DNA of 64,000 nt. Origin: Gimesia maris. GTDB lineage: Bacteria > Planctomycetota > Planctomycetia > Planctomycetales > Planctomycetaceae. Position numbers and translations under genes: made by a program. Positions within the stretch are counted from its first letter, which is position 1; the number at the start of each line of letters is the position of its first letter. This document shows, piece after piece, positions 20,301-28,574 of this stretch. The notes under the pieces are model-generated. The model saw only the letters and a program-made list of their open reading frames with translations. It had not been told where the DNA came from and searched no databases. The stretch is from NCBI RefSeq assembly GCF_008298035.1, contig NZ_CP042910.1:7068001-7132000 (forward strand). The letters are read 5' to 3'.

Positions 20301-20866
20301 CCTTCAGGAGAATTCTTGACCCGGGTCAGTAGTTCAATTTTCACCTGCTGCTCTCCTTTTTCTGAGAGCAGCAATGAATAACTGCCTTTCCCGGTTCCTC
20401 TCAAAAAAACTTTTGATTTGGGAGAACTGACTTTTCCAATAGCGGCATCACCAAACTGCAGCGGCACTTCCACCCAGGGATTTCCCAGTACCTGAATTGT
20501 CAGATCACATTGAATCCGGGCAACGTTCTCTTCAACCTCTGCCCGGTAACTGGAGCTGGTAATCACGGCTTTCGCAGGAAAATTGAAACTGTTATCAGAG
20601 CCTGGACCCGCTGACTTTGACCAGAGTTCCAGATACTCAAGATAGGGAATGAAGATCGTGGCATCTGATTTGTCGAACACATCCTTGATGTTCTTGAACG
20701 GAACGTAAATCAGACGGTCCCAGTCATCCTGCTTCCTGTCTGGAGTGTTAGCCGGCTTGTCGGCTTCTACAGACGATTGCGCGAAAGAACTAACCGGTGT
20801 GCCCAGAAAGAAACAAGCGATGAAAGAAAACAGCAGAAAACGAGGTGCGCGTCTCAGATATCGCAT
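17354..20866 (-). CDS. Large secreted/membrane protein, single-module paralogue of the giant protein
   Basis: About 1170 residues. The ATG at 20866 was chosen over the in-frame GTG at 20875 because AAGG precedes it by 9 bases and the signal peptide then starts MRYLRRAPRFLLFSF. Cleavage is likely after SSFAQ. The mature start carries RLIYVPFKNIKDVFDKSD and FIPYLEYLELW, the same segment that begins both modules of the neighbouring giant protein. The rest is beta-rich, with a Glu/Lys-rich linker near residues 700-725. Three or four hydrophobic helices lie near the C-terminus (about 1055-1145), followed by a short acidic tail. The next gene starts 69 bases downstream on the same strand, so the two are probably co-expressed. 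A substrate-free structural or assembly role in the envelope is a guess. Confidence 0.78.
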   Translation of the reverse strand: MRYLRRAPRFLLFSFIACFFLGTPVSSFAQSSVEADKPANTPDRKQDDWDRLIYVPFKNIKDVFDKSDATIFIPYLEYLELWSKSAGPGSDNSFNFPAKAVITSSSYRAEVEENVARIQCDLTIQVLGNPWVEVPLQFGDAAIGKVSSPKSKVFLRGTGKGSYSLLLSEKGEQQVKIELLTRVKNSPEGRSFQFVCPTVGITTLELLIPESDQTVKITPQLVRLPASSPADATLVKSTLGATAQISALWYPRESSKPEMDLLASVENSTLVSIRDGLVHTQTTLKYDVLRGDMQSARIAVPLNDRILDLTSANTKIKSWKVEKNADRQVVLIEFLNQLQSGASIQVHTEKEIPEEPFQILGLSDSTSYGIHALDVIRESGQIAITPGESMTFTVTETSGVTRSENKGIPESIQRPDAVYYRFFNPSARLQIKVQPLEARVFVSQLSECSFGEDEIRLGAQLTYNIQRAGIFSFQLKVPELLEIDSVNVAGLKEYNFDKQSRLLTIALQQKYQGNLKVQIRAHRDFKKADQESTVNVPLLEPVNVERETGQVAIFAPEAMELIISNPDVIGAQPATTSNRLQSGNLSLASMWEYNRRPVEIPVQIRIRPTRLTADVATSVDVKEQIAEVMTRINYQVQYAGVDTFRFAVPEAIADLVQIRSLSPAPAPSIKQKSRTEQAVDGWVVWTVTTQRSVQGPYVLEVRYDITPGLQAMVTSASVPENAAEETEKEKTAEEKTEKKKPSEATTGDIALKEIALSPLKVLGLEKTEGDSRSREVPLSRVYGEIAVRKSKMLSVTTSELDEQLDPIDLRELKLMPQDGFLAFRYFNQPVTLELASTRHKIQEVVETIILKSLVEVVVSKEGRSTYRCRYLMKSSERQQLKVALPAGMEPLSITVAGQPVPLEKADQSQDEEGWSNYFVNVARDQSSDQSFLVSLLFTKAVPRISDSFGGNLNLPLPRIGGVKGENVVVQQLKTAIWVPEQYALVNVADDFQPEYEPYLDGIIPRRGGTNVSGTFFDSWIGASAGSLIDFPTEGRAFTYTRLGDSSEISVSWWKLSFATWILSGALVVIAFVMRKTPWENKVGVLIFLVFLLAMIGMTNADMVLHGLYVARFGILTLVAIWILYALAGLRSVETASRTDIPVNSSGQTAAVIPPPGVFDEFEQNQDEKES

Positions 20867-21395
20867 ATAACCCACCCTTAGCCTGTAACCAGGTTGATTG
20901 TAGTGTCTCCAAAGTCACTTCGATCGTGTTTTGCAGTGTTGAAGACTCAAAAGTTTAAAATGTCGCCATCCCGTACATTACTTTGTACCCTGCGCTATTT
21001 TGGAAATGAACGTCAAACAGGACATTCACGTAAAAAGCGTCAAGTTCAGAGTTTATACAATTCAGTATAGTTTTTTTGGTTCATTGTCTGGAAGATAGGA
21101 CGTAACTGAGAGACCGGAAATTGCGAAAATATTTAAAAATACTTCAAAACACAATTATGAAACTGGAGAACGTCGCCCCGAAGAACACCGGTTACACGCG
21201 GTTTCTGATCAGGCTCTCTTCAGAAATTTGAGCTCAGAATCGACCTGGTAATGTCAGTCGACAAACAGGTACGAGACTCGCGACAGACTCGTAATCTTGT
21301 CAGTTTCGATGGATCTCAGTAAGTTAAAAGTTTGAACTCGCCCCCAAATAACCTCTCACATTCAGTCTCTCCTTGTATTACCGGGAATTATTGAC
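20867..21395. promoter_or_regulatory. Long divergent spacer
   Basis: About 530 bases between the large envelope gene (minus) and the ceramidase-like gene (plus). It is AT-rich in the middle (about 20940-21140). An imperfect inverted repeat TACGAG...CTCGTA lies at about 21269-21292. I see no ORF, RNA gene or convincing promoter pair; regulatory content is inferred from the divergent arrangement only. Confidence 0.3.
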
Positions 21396-22796
21396 ATGCC
21401 TGCCTACCTGTCTCATCGCTTTTTATTTCTAACTCTGATGTTTTGGGGCTGCCTGTTCGATGGACACGAACATCCATTGTGGGCGGGGAACCTCGAGATC
21501 GTGACCTTTAATGAAAATATCACCCCCAAACTGGGTATGCCCGTCGCTTATGCCCCCGCCCGGAAAATCCTGACCCCGCTTTATGCACGGGGTGTGGTCA
21601 TCCTTTCTGATGAAAAACCGGTAGTGTTATGTGCCGTGGATGCGATCGGAATTGGAAATCAGGGATATGATACCTGGCGTGAAAAACTCGCCGAGGCCGC
21701 CGCAACCACACCAGATCGTGTCGCCGTTCATTCTTTGCATCAACACGACGCCCCCCGGATCGATTTTGCAACAGGCAAAATCATGGAAGACCAGGGGCTC
21801 GGTGGAAAAAACTATGACAACAGCTATGGCAGACAGTGTATCACTCAGGTTGCAAATGCCATTCGGTCCGGACTGAAAAACCCTCAAACTGTCACCCATT
21901 TAGGAATCGGAAAAGCGAAAGTAGAACAGGTGGCTTCCAATCGAAGATTGCTGGGAGCAGATGGGAAAGTCCGTTTGATGCGCTGGAGTAAATCAAAATC
22001 TCCCGACGCAATTAATGCCCCCGAAGGAGTGATCGACCCCTGGCTCAAATGCCTCTGCTTCTGGAACCAGGATCATCCCATAGCTGTGTTGAATTATTAT
22101 GCGACTCACCCTCAGAGTTATTATGGAAAGGGGGACGTGAACTATGAATTCACAGGGATGGCGCGCGAAGCACGCAACGAAGCATTACCGGGAACTTTAA
22201 ATATCTATTTCAATGGTGCCGCAGGAAATATTGCGGCAGGAAAATACAATGATGGTTCTACCAAAATGAGGCCCCTTCTGGCACAGCGCGTCGAGCGCGG
22301 CATGGAATCTGCGTTTAAAAGCCAGAAAAAAACACCCATTTCGTCTGCTGACTTACATTGGAAAACAGAAATGACCGCATTACCGGTCGCCACACACCTC
22401 GATCCGGAATCGTTGAAGGCCACGATCATTGATCAGAAAAGAACACCTAAAGAACGATCCACTGCTGCATTCCGGCTTGTCTGGTATCAGCGAGCCTCGC
22501 AGGGGCATCAGATTCCCATCACCTGTCTGCGTCTGAAATCGGCATCCATTTTGCATCTTCCCGGTGAACTGTTTATTGAATATCAATTACAGGCCCAGAA
22601 ATTTGCTCCGAAACAAACGGTCTGCCTGGCAGCCTATGGTGACTATGGTCCCGGTTATATCTGTACCGAAATCGCTTACTCCCAGGGAGGGTATGAATCG
22701 AGCCCTCGTGCCAGTCAGGTGGCGCCTCACGTTGAATCAGTCCTTACAGAAGTGATTCGCAGACTGGTGATGCCAGAAGAAAACAGCAAAAAGTAA
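21396..22796 (+). CDS. Neutral/alkaline ceramidase-like secreted hydrolase
   Basis: A 466-residue exported protein. The signal peptide covers about residues 1-30. The N-terminal part resembles neutral/alkaline non-lysosomal ceramidases: ITPKLGMPVAYAPARKILTPLYARGVVI, then HSLHQHDAPR (about residues 112-121) giving likely zinc ligands, ATHPQSYYGKGDVNYEF (about 236-252) and FNGAAGNIAAG (about 270-280). Ceramidases cleave the amide bond of ceramides, and related planctomycete proteins of this shorter type are usually only annotated as hypothetical. The C-terminal immunoglobulin-like domain of true ceramidases is missing, so activity on ceramide is uncertain. It is monocistronic, 17 bases from the end of the convergent HTTM gene. 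Confidence 0.75.
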   Translation: MPAYLSHRFLFLTLMFWGCLFDGHEHPLWAGNLEIVTFNENITPKLGMPVAYAPARKILTPLYARGVVILSDEKPVVLCAVDAIGIGNQGYDTWREKLAEAAATTPDRVAVHSLHQHDAPRIDFATGKIMEDQGLGGKNYDNSYGRQCITQVANAIRSGLKNPQTVTHLGIGKAKVEQVASNRRLLGADGKVRLMRWSKSKSPDAINAPEGVIDPWLKCLCFWNQDHPIAVLNYYATHPQSYYGKGDVNYEFTGMAREARNEALPGTLNIYFNGAAGNIAAGKYNDGSTKMRPLLAQRVERGMESAFKSQKKTPISSADLHWKTEMTALPVATHLDPESLKATIIDQKRTPKERSTAAFRLVWYQRASQGHQIPITCLRLKSASILHLPGELFIEYQLQAQKFAPKQTVCLAAYGDYGPGYICTEIAYSQGGYESSPRASQVAPHVESVLTEVIRRLVMPEENSKK

Positions 22797-22813
22797 GCTG
22801 GAAATAAACTCGC

Positions 22814-24349
22814 TCAGTTTGCAAGAGGAGAAAGTTTGGGAAGTAATGTGATGGAACGCCTCATCACTTCTTTGCCCTTCGATTTGATTGAGACGTAGTA
22901 ATTGCCAGGCTCCAGAATTTCGGGAGGATAAATCTGAAAAGTTGCCCGCATATTTTCACGCGGTGCAATCTGTCCGGTCCTTTGTACTATGCGACCGGTC
23001 TCTTCACAAAAATGACAATCAATCCAGATATCCTCATGGGGTGGATTGAGAGCACATTGTACGAGAATCATTTCACCCGCTTTGAATTCCTGCTTGCGAT
23101 CAATAATCCAGCCACCAGCCAGTTGGGTTCCAACATCAACTGAAAGAAACTTATCTTTCACGCGCATGACCTGTTCCGGCCCCATCATTTCAGCGACGAG
23201 CTCAGGGTCCACTTCGTGTAAAGTCATCTTACCTTCCGCCCGTCTCAGACCATACAAATCCTGCTGATGTTCAACATAAATACTGAGAACCAAAACGGCA
23301 ACGATTCCTGTCGTCCAGGCAGCAGGCGACTTCCAGGCTGCCAGAGATCGGGGGCGCAGCCGTTCTACCAGTTGTCGGAATTCCGTAGTCAACTGATAAA
23401 TCCAACCCCCTTTTCGGTACATTCTGCGAAAGCGGGCGGAGATCCACTGGACATCACCTGTATTGAGGAAACAGAAATAAATTGCAATGGAAACCATGGG
23501 AAAAATATACAGCCCCAGTGAAAATGAAGTTCCAATATGGAACGAGGTCCCCATGGCAATTGCAATAATCCGCCCCCATTTGCGCCAGACGACGAAGACG
23601 AAGGCTATTTCCCAGATCATCGCAACATATGACATGATTGATAATAAAATCGGATACAGTGTCATAAGTTCTCCTACCGGGTGAGGGTTATTATAGCGCG
23701 ACATGGCCCAGTAGCTGATCTGATCCCCTTCCAGATATCCTGGCGTATGCATTTTGGTGATCGCCGCTCCAAAATAAACGAGACAAATCAAAATCTGCAT
23801 CAATCTTTGTGGCCAGATCTCAAAGCGCGGTAATTCGTATTGCGTGTACCGGGGCCACATCTGTTTCTGTTGTCTGCCTTTTAACCAGCTATCGACCGAC
23901 CAGATGGCACCACAATGAGACAGAGACAGCAGAAACATTGCATGTGTCGCGATGACAGAATACTTTGTCGCCATACTGATGCAGTCCATGCAACAGAAAT
24001 AAGTATAGAGAATCGTGGAAGCAATCAGTGAGAAGCGGGTCATCCAGCCGATACAACTGCAGAACAGGAAGAATCCGAGGGCAGCGAAGAGGCCGACGAC
24101 AACGGTCCCCGGTAAAACAGGCAGATAATTATAATATTGAAAAATGTCAGCCAGCGGAGCCGGCGCTCCATCGGCTGAGAATAATTCGCGCGAATAAGAC
24201 CAGCGGGTACAGACTGTTCCCAGCAGAATCATGGGAAGCAGCATTCGTACAATCGCCAGTCCGTAAGGAACTTCTTTGACAAAAAAGAAATTCTGGAAAC
24301 GATCACGAAAAGAATGATTAGAATTTGAAATGAATCCTGGGGCATCCAT
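22814..24349 (-). CDS. HTTM domain membrane protein (vitamin K-dependent gamma-carboxylase-related)
   Basis: A 511-residue membrane protein with about eight hydrophobic helices in the first 310 residues, matching the HTTM (horizontally transferred transmembrane) domain shared with vitamin K-dependent gamma-carboxylase. Recognisable elements are VKEVPYGLAIVRMLLP at the start, LFSADGAP, LILVYFGAAITKM-like helix, and the segment YNNPHPVGELMTLYPILLSIMSY. The last 150 residues form a soluble beta-rich domain (QKEFKAGEMILVQC to GNYYVSIKSKGKEV). The real function of bacterial HTTM proteins is unknown. It lies 57 bases downstream of a small membrane-anchored protein gene, with which it probably forms an operon and a complex. 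Confidence 0.8.
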   Translation of the reverse strand: MDAPGFISNSNHSFRDRFQNFFFVKEVPYGLAIVRMLLPMILLGTVCTRWSYSRELFSADGAPAPLADIFQYYNYLPVLPGTVVVGLFAALGFFLFCSCIGWMTRFSLIASTILYTYFCCMDCISMATKYSVIATHAMFLLSLSHCGAIWSVDSWLKGRQQKQMWPRYTQYELPRFEIWPQRLMQILICLVYFGAAITKMHTPGYLEGDQISYWAMSRYNNPHPVGELMTLYPILLSIMSYVAMIWEIAFVFVVWRKWGRIIAIAMGTSFHIGTSFSLGLYIFPMVSIAIYFCFLNTGDVQWISARFRRMYRKGGWIYQLTTEFRQLVERLRPRSLAAWKSPAAWTTGIVAVLVLSIYVEHQQDLYGLRRAEGKMTLHEVDPELVAEMMGPEQVMRVKDKFLSVDVGTQLAGGWIIDRKQEFKAGEMILVQCALNPPHEDIWIDCHFCEETGRIVQRTGQIAPRENMRATFQIYPPEILEPGNYYVSIKSKGKEVMRRSITLLPKLSPLAN

Positions 24350-24406
24350 GCTTGAAATCCTGTTTGATGTAGCGTCTCGAAACGGAAAATACTCTCGAAA
24401 TACTGC

Positions 24407-25078
24407 TTAATTACCCACTGGTGAGGCGAGGTGAACGGGTACGTTCGGATCATGCTGAGGTGGTGCAGTTGTCTCGACCTGACTGCCTATCGTTGCCGCG
24501 AAAAACGGGCGGCCACGATTCATTTCTGCTACCAGACGGGGGTTGTCATTCATCTGCAGAGTCACTTGTCGTGTCAACCAGGGAACATACGTCTGAGCCA
24601 CGACGCCATCAGGTGTAATCACTCTTCGCAGACGATAATAGTTCTGGAAATCTTTGGGCTCTTCATAGCGCTGGTCCCAGACCATGTCAGGCAGGTTATA
24701 TTTTTTACACCAGGTTTCTTCGATACAGAGAATGCGCAGCATCGGCTCATGCTCGGTTTTATCGAGCGTGTTCATTGCCATCCGAACCCAGGCATCTCCG
24801 GTTGTATCGTAGTGACGTCTACCCAGTTTTCCGTAAGGATAAAAATCGCCCCAGGGACCGGGAGACAACTCGTAAAACTTACCACTGATGCCTTCGCCGA
24901 TGATATGTGTACGAACTGAATAGGCAGACCAGCCGCAGAACATATCCCAGACAATATAATACATGCCTGGATGACTGCCGGTTCGATAAGTGAAAGTATG
25001 ACAGAGGATACCAAACACCAATATGCCAACATAACTGGCAATGGTCAGATAGCTGAGTCCACGTTTGATAAATCGCAT
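24407..25078 (-). CDS. Small membrane-anchored hypothetical protein, partner of the HTTM protein
   Basis: A 223-residue protein with a single N-terminal membrane anchor (about residues 10-30) followed by a soluble domain that begins with aromatic-rich, Gly-rich segments (GMYYIVWDMFCGWSAYS, about 38-54; ELSPGPWGDFYPYGKLGRRHYD). Three Cys residues are present. I do not recognise a named family. Proteins of this size that precede HTTM genes are a recurring arrangement in planctomycetes as far as I recall; the context suggests a joint function. It is the first gene of the two-gene operon, 204 bases from the CobA-HemD gene end. Confidence 0.7.
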   Translation of the reverse strand: MRFIKRGLSYLTIASYVGILVFGILCHTFTYRTGSHPGMYYIVWDMFCGWSAYSVRTHIIGEGISGKFYELSPGPWGDFYPYGKLGRRHYDTTGDAWVRMAMNTLDKTEHEPMLRILCIEETWCKKYNLPDMVWDQRYEEPKDFQNYYRLRRVITPDGVVAQTYVPWLTRQVTLQMNDNPRLVAEMNRGRPFFAATIGSQVETTAPPQHDPNVPVHLASPVGN

Positions 25079-25282
25079 CAGTTTAGCCTTCCCTGGCCTG
25101 ACAATGTGATCAATGATTCAGAAATTTACTTGCTGGAAAACAGGAAACCCTGGCCACAGAGTTCAAAGTGAGGCTCTGAGTCACGTCATCCCCCATTCCC
25201 GGGTGAGCAATATCGTAAATATTTCAATTCAGGTCAATAGCAACCTTTTTGTCCGATTTAGACTGCTTTCCCGGTCCTGATT

Positions 25283-26812
25283 TCAGGAATGAAGTGATCT
25301 ATATTCCTGAATCGCAGCGAAAATGCCATCCCAATGGTAGTCTTTCGCTTCGGCGTCAATCTGTAATCCTGCTTCCAGAGCAGCCTGGCTCGTGACCGGA
25401 CTGATACTGGCCAGTTTAATCGATTTTCCCAGTTGAGTTCTTGCCGCGTCTGATAACAGTCGTTCAAAATTTCGAGCGATCGAAGGGCTACTCAATCCCA
25501 CCCAGTCGACCTCACCTGATTCCAGTAATCTCAGGCTTTCTGTATTCCAGGCAGCGACATCATGATTTTCATAAACGACAACTTTCTCAACTGTCGCGGA
25601 GACTTTGGCCAGTTCGGTTTGTAATACTTCTCGTCCCCTGTTGGCGCCTGCCCAGAGTAGACTCTGATGAGCCACCAAAGGTTTCAGTGCTTCAGCGAGC
25701 GCTTCTGCCCGATACTGTGGAGGCGTCAAATCTGCCCGCAGCCGATATGCCAGAAGTGCCTCCGCCGTGGATGGACCAATTGTCGCTATTTTTAAATGAG
25801 CAAGCTGGCGGGAATCAAATCCCAGTTCCCATAAGCGATCCATGAAATACCGCACACCGTTGGCACTGGTAAAGACCAGCCATTGATAGTGTTCCAACCG
25901 TGAAATTGCCTGATCCACGGGAGCCTGGTCTGCAGGTTTGCTGATTTCAATCGTCGGTAGCAATACAGGCTGTGCGCCCAGGCGAATTGCCTGTTGGATT
26001 TCGGTTTCGGACTGATCCTCGGCTCTGGTAATACCAATTCGCAGCCCGAACAGGGGTTTTTGCTCGTACCACGCTATATGATCCCGCAGAGAGACACACT
26101 CACCAATCACAATCAGCGACGGAGCAACCAGCGCCGCTTCCTGTACCAGGTCAGGCAACTCCTGCAATGTGCCTTGGACTGTTTTTTGAAAGGGGGTCGT
26201 ACCACGACTGATGGCAGCGGCTGGTGTTTCACCTGCTTTACCTGCCTGAATCAATGAACTCACGATCTGTTTGAGATTATGCAACCCCATATAAAATACC
26301 AGAGTTCCGGGAAAATGGCTCAGCGCTTCATAGTCAAGGCTGGAATCAGGTTTCGTGGGATCTTCATGTCCTGTAATCAAGGCAACCGCTGAGGCATAAG
26401 CTCGATGCGTAACTGAAATGCCCGCATAGCCGGCAGCGGCTGTTGCCGCGGTGATCCCGGGAACGATTTCGAAATCGATACCGGCATCCCGCAATGCCGC
26501 TGCTTCCTCGCTGCCACGTCCGAAAATAAAAGGATCTCCCCCTTTTAGTCGGACTACGGTCTTTCCTTCCCGGGCAGCGGCAATTAAACGCTGGTTGATT
26601 TCATCCTGTTTCAGCACACGACGATTTTGGCAACCTTCGGCTACCCGGCAGGTACGCTCCACTTCGGAAGAGACATGTTCCAGCAGAAGTGGATTAACCA
26701 GCCCGTCGTACAGAATCAGATCGGCTTGCTTGAGACATTCGATGCCTTTAATGGTAATTAATCCGGGATCCCCGGGACCTGCACCGACTAAATAGACTTT
26801 CCCCCCGGTCAT
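25283..26812 (-). CDS. cobA-hemD: Uroporphyrinogen-III C-methyltransferase / uroporphyrinogen-III synthase fusion
   Basis: A 509-residue bifunctional enzyme of tetrapyrrole synthesis. The start at ATG 26812 was chosen over an in-frame TTG 21 bases upstream; GGAG precedes it. The N-terminal half is SUMT/CobA: GAGPGDPGLIT (about residues 9-19), the VRLKGGDPFIFGRGSEE SAM-binding loop (about 91-107) and VPGITAATAAAGYAGIS. It makes precorrin-2 from uroporphyrinogen III using SAM. From about residue 262 a HemD domain follows (GLRIGITRAEDQ), with VFTSANGVRYFMDRL and the distal ATIGPSTAEAL. HemD cyclises hydroxymethylbilane to uroporphyrinogen III. Such fusions are known in several phyla. No other heme or cobalamin gene is adjacent, and I see no cobalamin riboswitch upstream. 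Confidence 0.92.
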   Translation of the reverse strand: MTGGKVYLVGAGPGDPGLITIKGIECLKQADLILYDGLVNPLLLEHVSSEVERTCRVAEGCQNRRVLKQDEINQRLIAAAREGKTVVRLKGGDPFIFGRGSEEAAALRDAGIDFEIVPGITAATAAAGYAGISVTHRAYASAVALITGHEDPTKPDSSLDYEALSHFPGTLVFYMGLHNLKQIVSSLIQAGKAGETPAAAISRGTTPFQKTVQGTLQELPDLVQEAALVAPSLIVIGECVSLRDHIAWYEQKPLFGLRIGITRAEDQSETEIQQAIRLGAQPVLLPTIEISKPADQAPVDQAISRLEHYQWLVFTSANGVRYFMDRLWELGFDSRQLAHLKIATIGPSTAEALLAYRLRADLTPPQYRAEALAEALKPLVAHQSLLWAGANRGREVLQTELAKVSATVEKVVVYENHDVAAWNTESLRLLESGEVDWVGLSSPSIARNFERLLSDAARTQLGKSIKLASISPVTSQAALEAGLQIDAEAKDYHWDGIFAAIQEYRSLHS

Positions 26813-26994
26813 CAGATTTGTATCACTCCACAAGACTAAAACGCTTCAAGATAGATTTAAAGCGATATTATAGCAGAGTTTTCAAGGATGGCGAGCAGCA
26901 GCGACTACCTGTTGTGGAAGTGAGTTATTTCGTCCTTTAAGCTGAAACGAGGTCCCTTATGGTCATTCAGACAACACCGTGATTTACACCATGG

Positions 26995-28239
26995 TTAGAA
27001 ATCATACCAGGTACCAAAACCCACAAACTGTTCTGAGTTGTTAAAGAACGCGTACTGCATGGTTTTTCCATCGAGGTACTGCAATCCGATACGAAACAGA
27101 TGATTGTTTCGATCGCCACGCCATTGCCACCCCACCATCATGTTCACATTTCCGCCCCAGTTCACTTCCTCGCGCAAATATCCGTTGATGGCCCAAAAAG
27201 GAGCTCCATAAAAGCCGGAATGTTCCACAGGACTGAACTCGACACCAAACTGCAGTTCCCAGGGTTGAGCACCACCATCCGTATTAAAGGCATAACCAAT
27301 TTCGGCATACAGTCGTAAATCGGGATCGGGAAAATAACCACCGCCCAACACAAACGCATCGCGTACATAATTAATTCTCTGAAACCCGGGATTCCGTTCT
27401 ATATATTCATCTCCGGCGTGAGCACTCGTATGATAATATGCAAACTTCGCCTGGTAGGCGCCTCGTCTCCAGGTCAATGGAACACCGACACGAAAATCGG
27501 TCGCATCCAGATCCATTTCTTCTTCCATATTTAAACGTGGAGGTCCTGCCCCCTCGATATCCAACTGCCAGCCTTCCAGCACATCATCATTTAATGAGCC
27601 GTATCTTAAGATACCTACGCGTGCTCCCGCTTCCAGTTCCATCTGCCAGCCGATGTCTTTCTCGTGCAGGATTGCCAGCGCCAACCGAGATTCCTTAGGT
27701 CCAGCCAGGTATGATTTGTAAAGCAGGTCAGTGGGCAAGACAGTCCATCCCCAGCAACTTTCAGCACATAACTGTTCAATGGAATCGGTATAACTTCCCT
27801 GCGGATCGGTCATGGTATCAAACTCAGGATACTCAGAGCTTTCCGGATAAGATTCAAATGCAGGAGGAAACCCTGGTTGAGAAGCATTGACCTGCCGAAT
27901 CTGGTTCGGCAGCATTTCAGATTCTCTTCTGGATTGGGAGTAGAGGGGAGGTAAACTGCGAGTGAGATCCTGTTTTCCAGCGCCCCTTCCTATTGATTCG
28001 GCCTGATGCAGAGGCACTCCCAGTTGTATCGGATTCTGTTGCCGATTCGCATATTGATTCTCCAGGTACAGCTGCGCCTGGCTTGGCTCATCAGTAAGCT
28101 GCTGGGCTGTTGCACGCGGAGAAGGAGCCATAAATGGCTGTGAACTGGCAAACTGTTGCGCTTCCAGATTCGCACAGACAGCACTAACCAACACTCCCCA
28201 CAGGAAGCGTTGTAATGATATTGGAATAAATAACCTCAC
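26995..28239 (-). CDS. DUF1207 family outer-membrane-type beta-barrel protein
   Basis: A 414-residue exported protein with a GTG start; AAGGAG lies 11 bases upstream. The signal peptide covers about residues 1-27 (FLWGVLVSAVCANLEAQ). A low-complexity, Gln- and Ser-rich region up to about residue 135 is followed by the DUF1207 domain, with WTVLPTDLLYKSYLAGPKESRL (about 163-184), alternating hydrophobic beta-strands and a C-terminal Phe (GTWYDF), as in outer-membrane barrels. The family is common in planctomycetes and its function is unknown. It is probably monocistronic: the next minus-strand gene upstream starts beyond 28.5 kb. Confidence 0.82.
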   Translation of the reverse strand: MRLFIPISLQRFLWGVLVSAVCANLEAQQFASSQPFMAPSPRATAQQLTDEPSQAQLYLENQYANRQQNPIQLGVPLHQAESIGRGAGKQDLTRSLPPLYSQSRRESEMLPNQIRQVNASQPGFPPAFESYPESSEYPEFDTMTDPQGSYTDSIEQLCAESCWGWTVLPTDLLYKSYLAGPKESRLALAILHEKDIGWQMELEAGARVGILRYGSLNDDVLEGWQLDIEGAGPPRLNMEEEMDLDATDFRVGVPLTWRRGAYQAKFAYYHTSAHAGDEYIERNPGFQRINYVRDAFVLGGGYFPDPDLRLYAEIGYAFNTDGGAQPWELQFGVEFSPVEHSGFYGAPFWAINGYLREEVNWGGNVNMMVGWQWRGDRNNHLFRIGLQYLDGKTMQYAFFNNSEQFVGFGTWYDF

Positions 28240-28567
28240 CAGCGAGGCTCCTTATTGTGAACCGCAGCACTAATGTTGCTGTGACTGAGATAGTAAGAGA
28301 GAGGAGTAGAAAAGTTGAACACTGAGAGAGGAGATCTACCAGGGGCAGATGAGAGATGCGGGCGAAGTATAGCGAGATTCCCAACAGGCGAAAAGGGGAA
28401 TCCGCTATCAACGCAGTCCTATAAATTGACTTGAGGCAAGGACAGGTAAAAATGGCTCAAGATTTGAATATCAAACCACTTACGAGCCGTGTCTAACGGC
28501 GTTAACCGCGTTGATATCACAAATAGCAGGGGAGAAATTTCATATTTTTCAAAGAAGTCCCCCCTCA
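28240..28567. other. Spacer upstream of the DUF1207 gene, with one hairpin
   Basis: A 328-base spacer between two minus-strand genes. The end nearest 28568 holds the hairpin listed separately. The rest should contain the promoter of the DUF1207 gene, but I could not identify its hexamers. There is no ORF of note. Confidence 0.4.
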
Positions 28568-28574
28568 CTATTTG
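28520..28574 (-). terminator. Imperfect long hairpin at the 3' end of the 220-residue protein gene
   Basis: The arms CAAATAG (28520-28526) and CTATTTG (28568-28574) are exact reverse complements. Inside them GGGG (28529-28532) faces a C-run at 28559-28564. The stop codon of the minus-strand gene is part of the outer stem. The T-rich tract lies in the loop rather than after it, so a termination function is inferred mainly from position. Confidence 0.4.
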
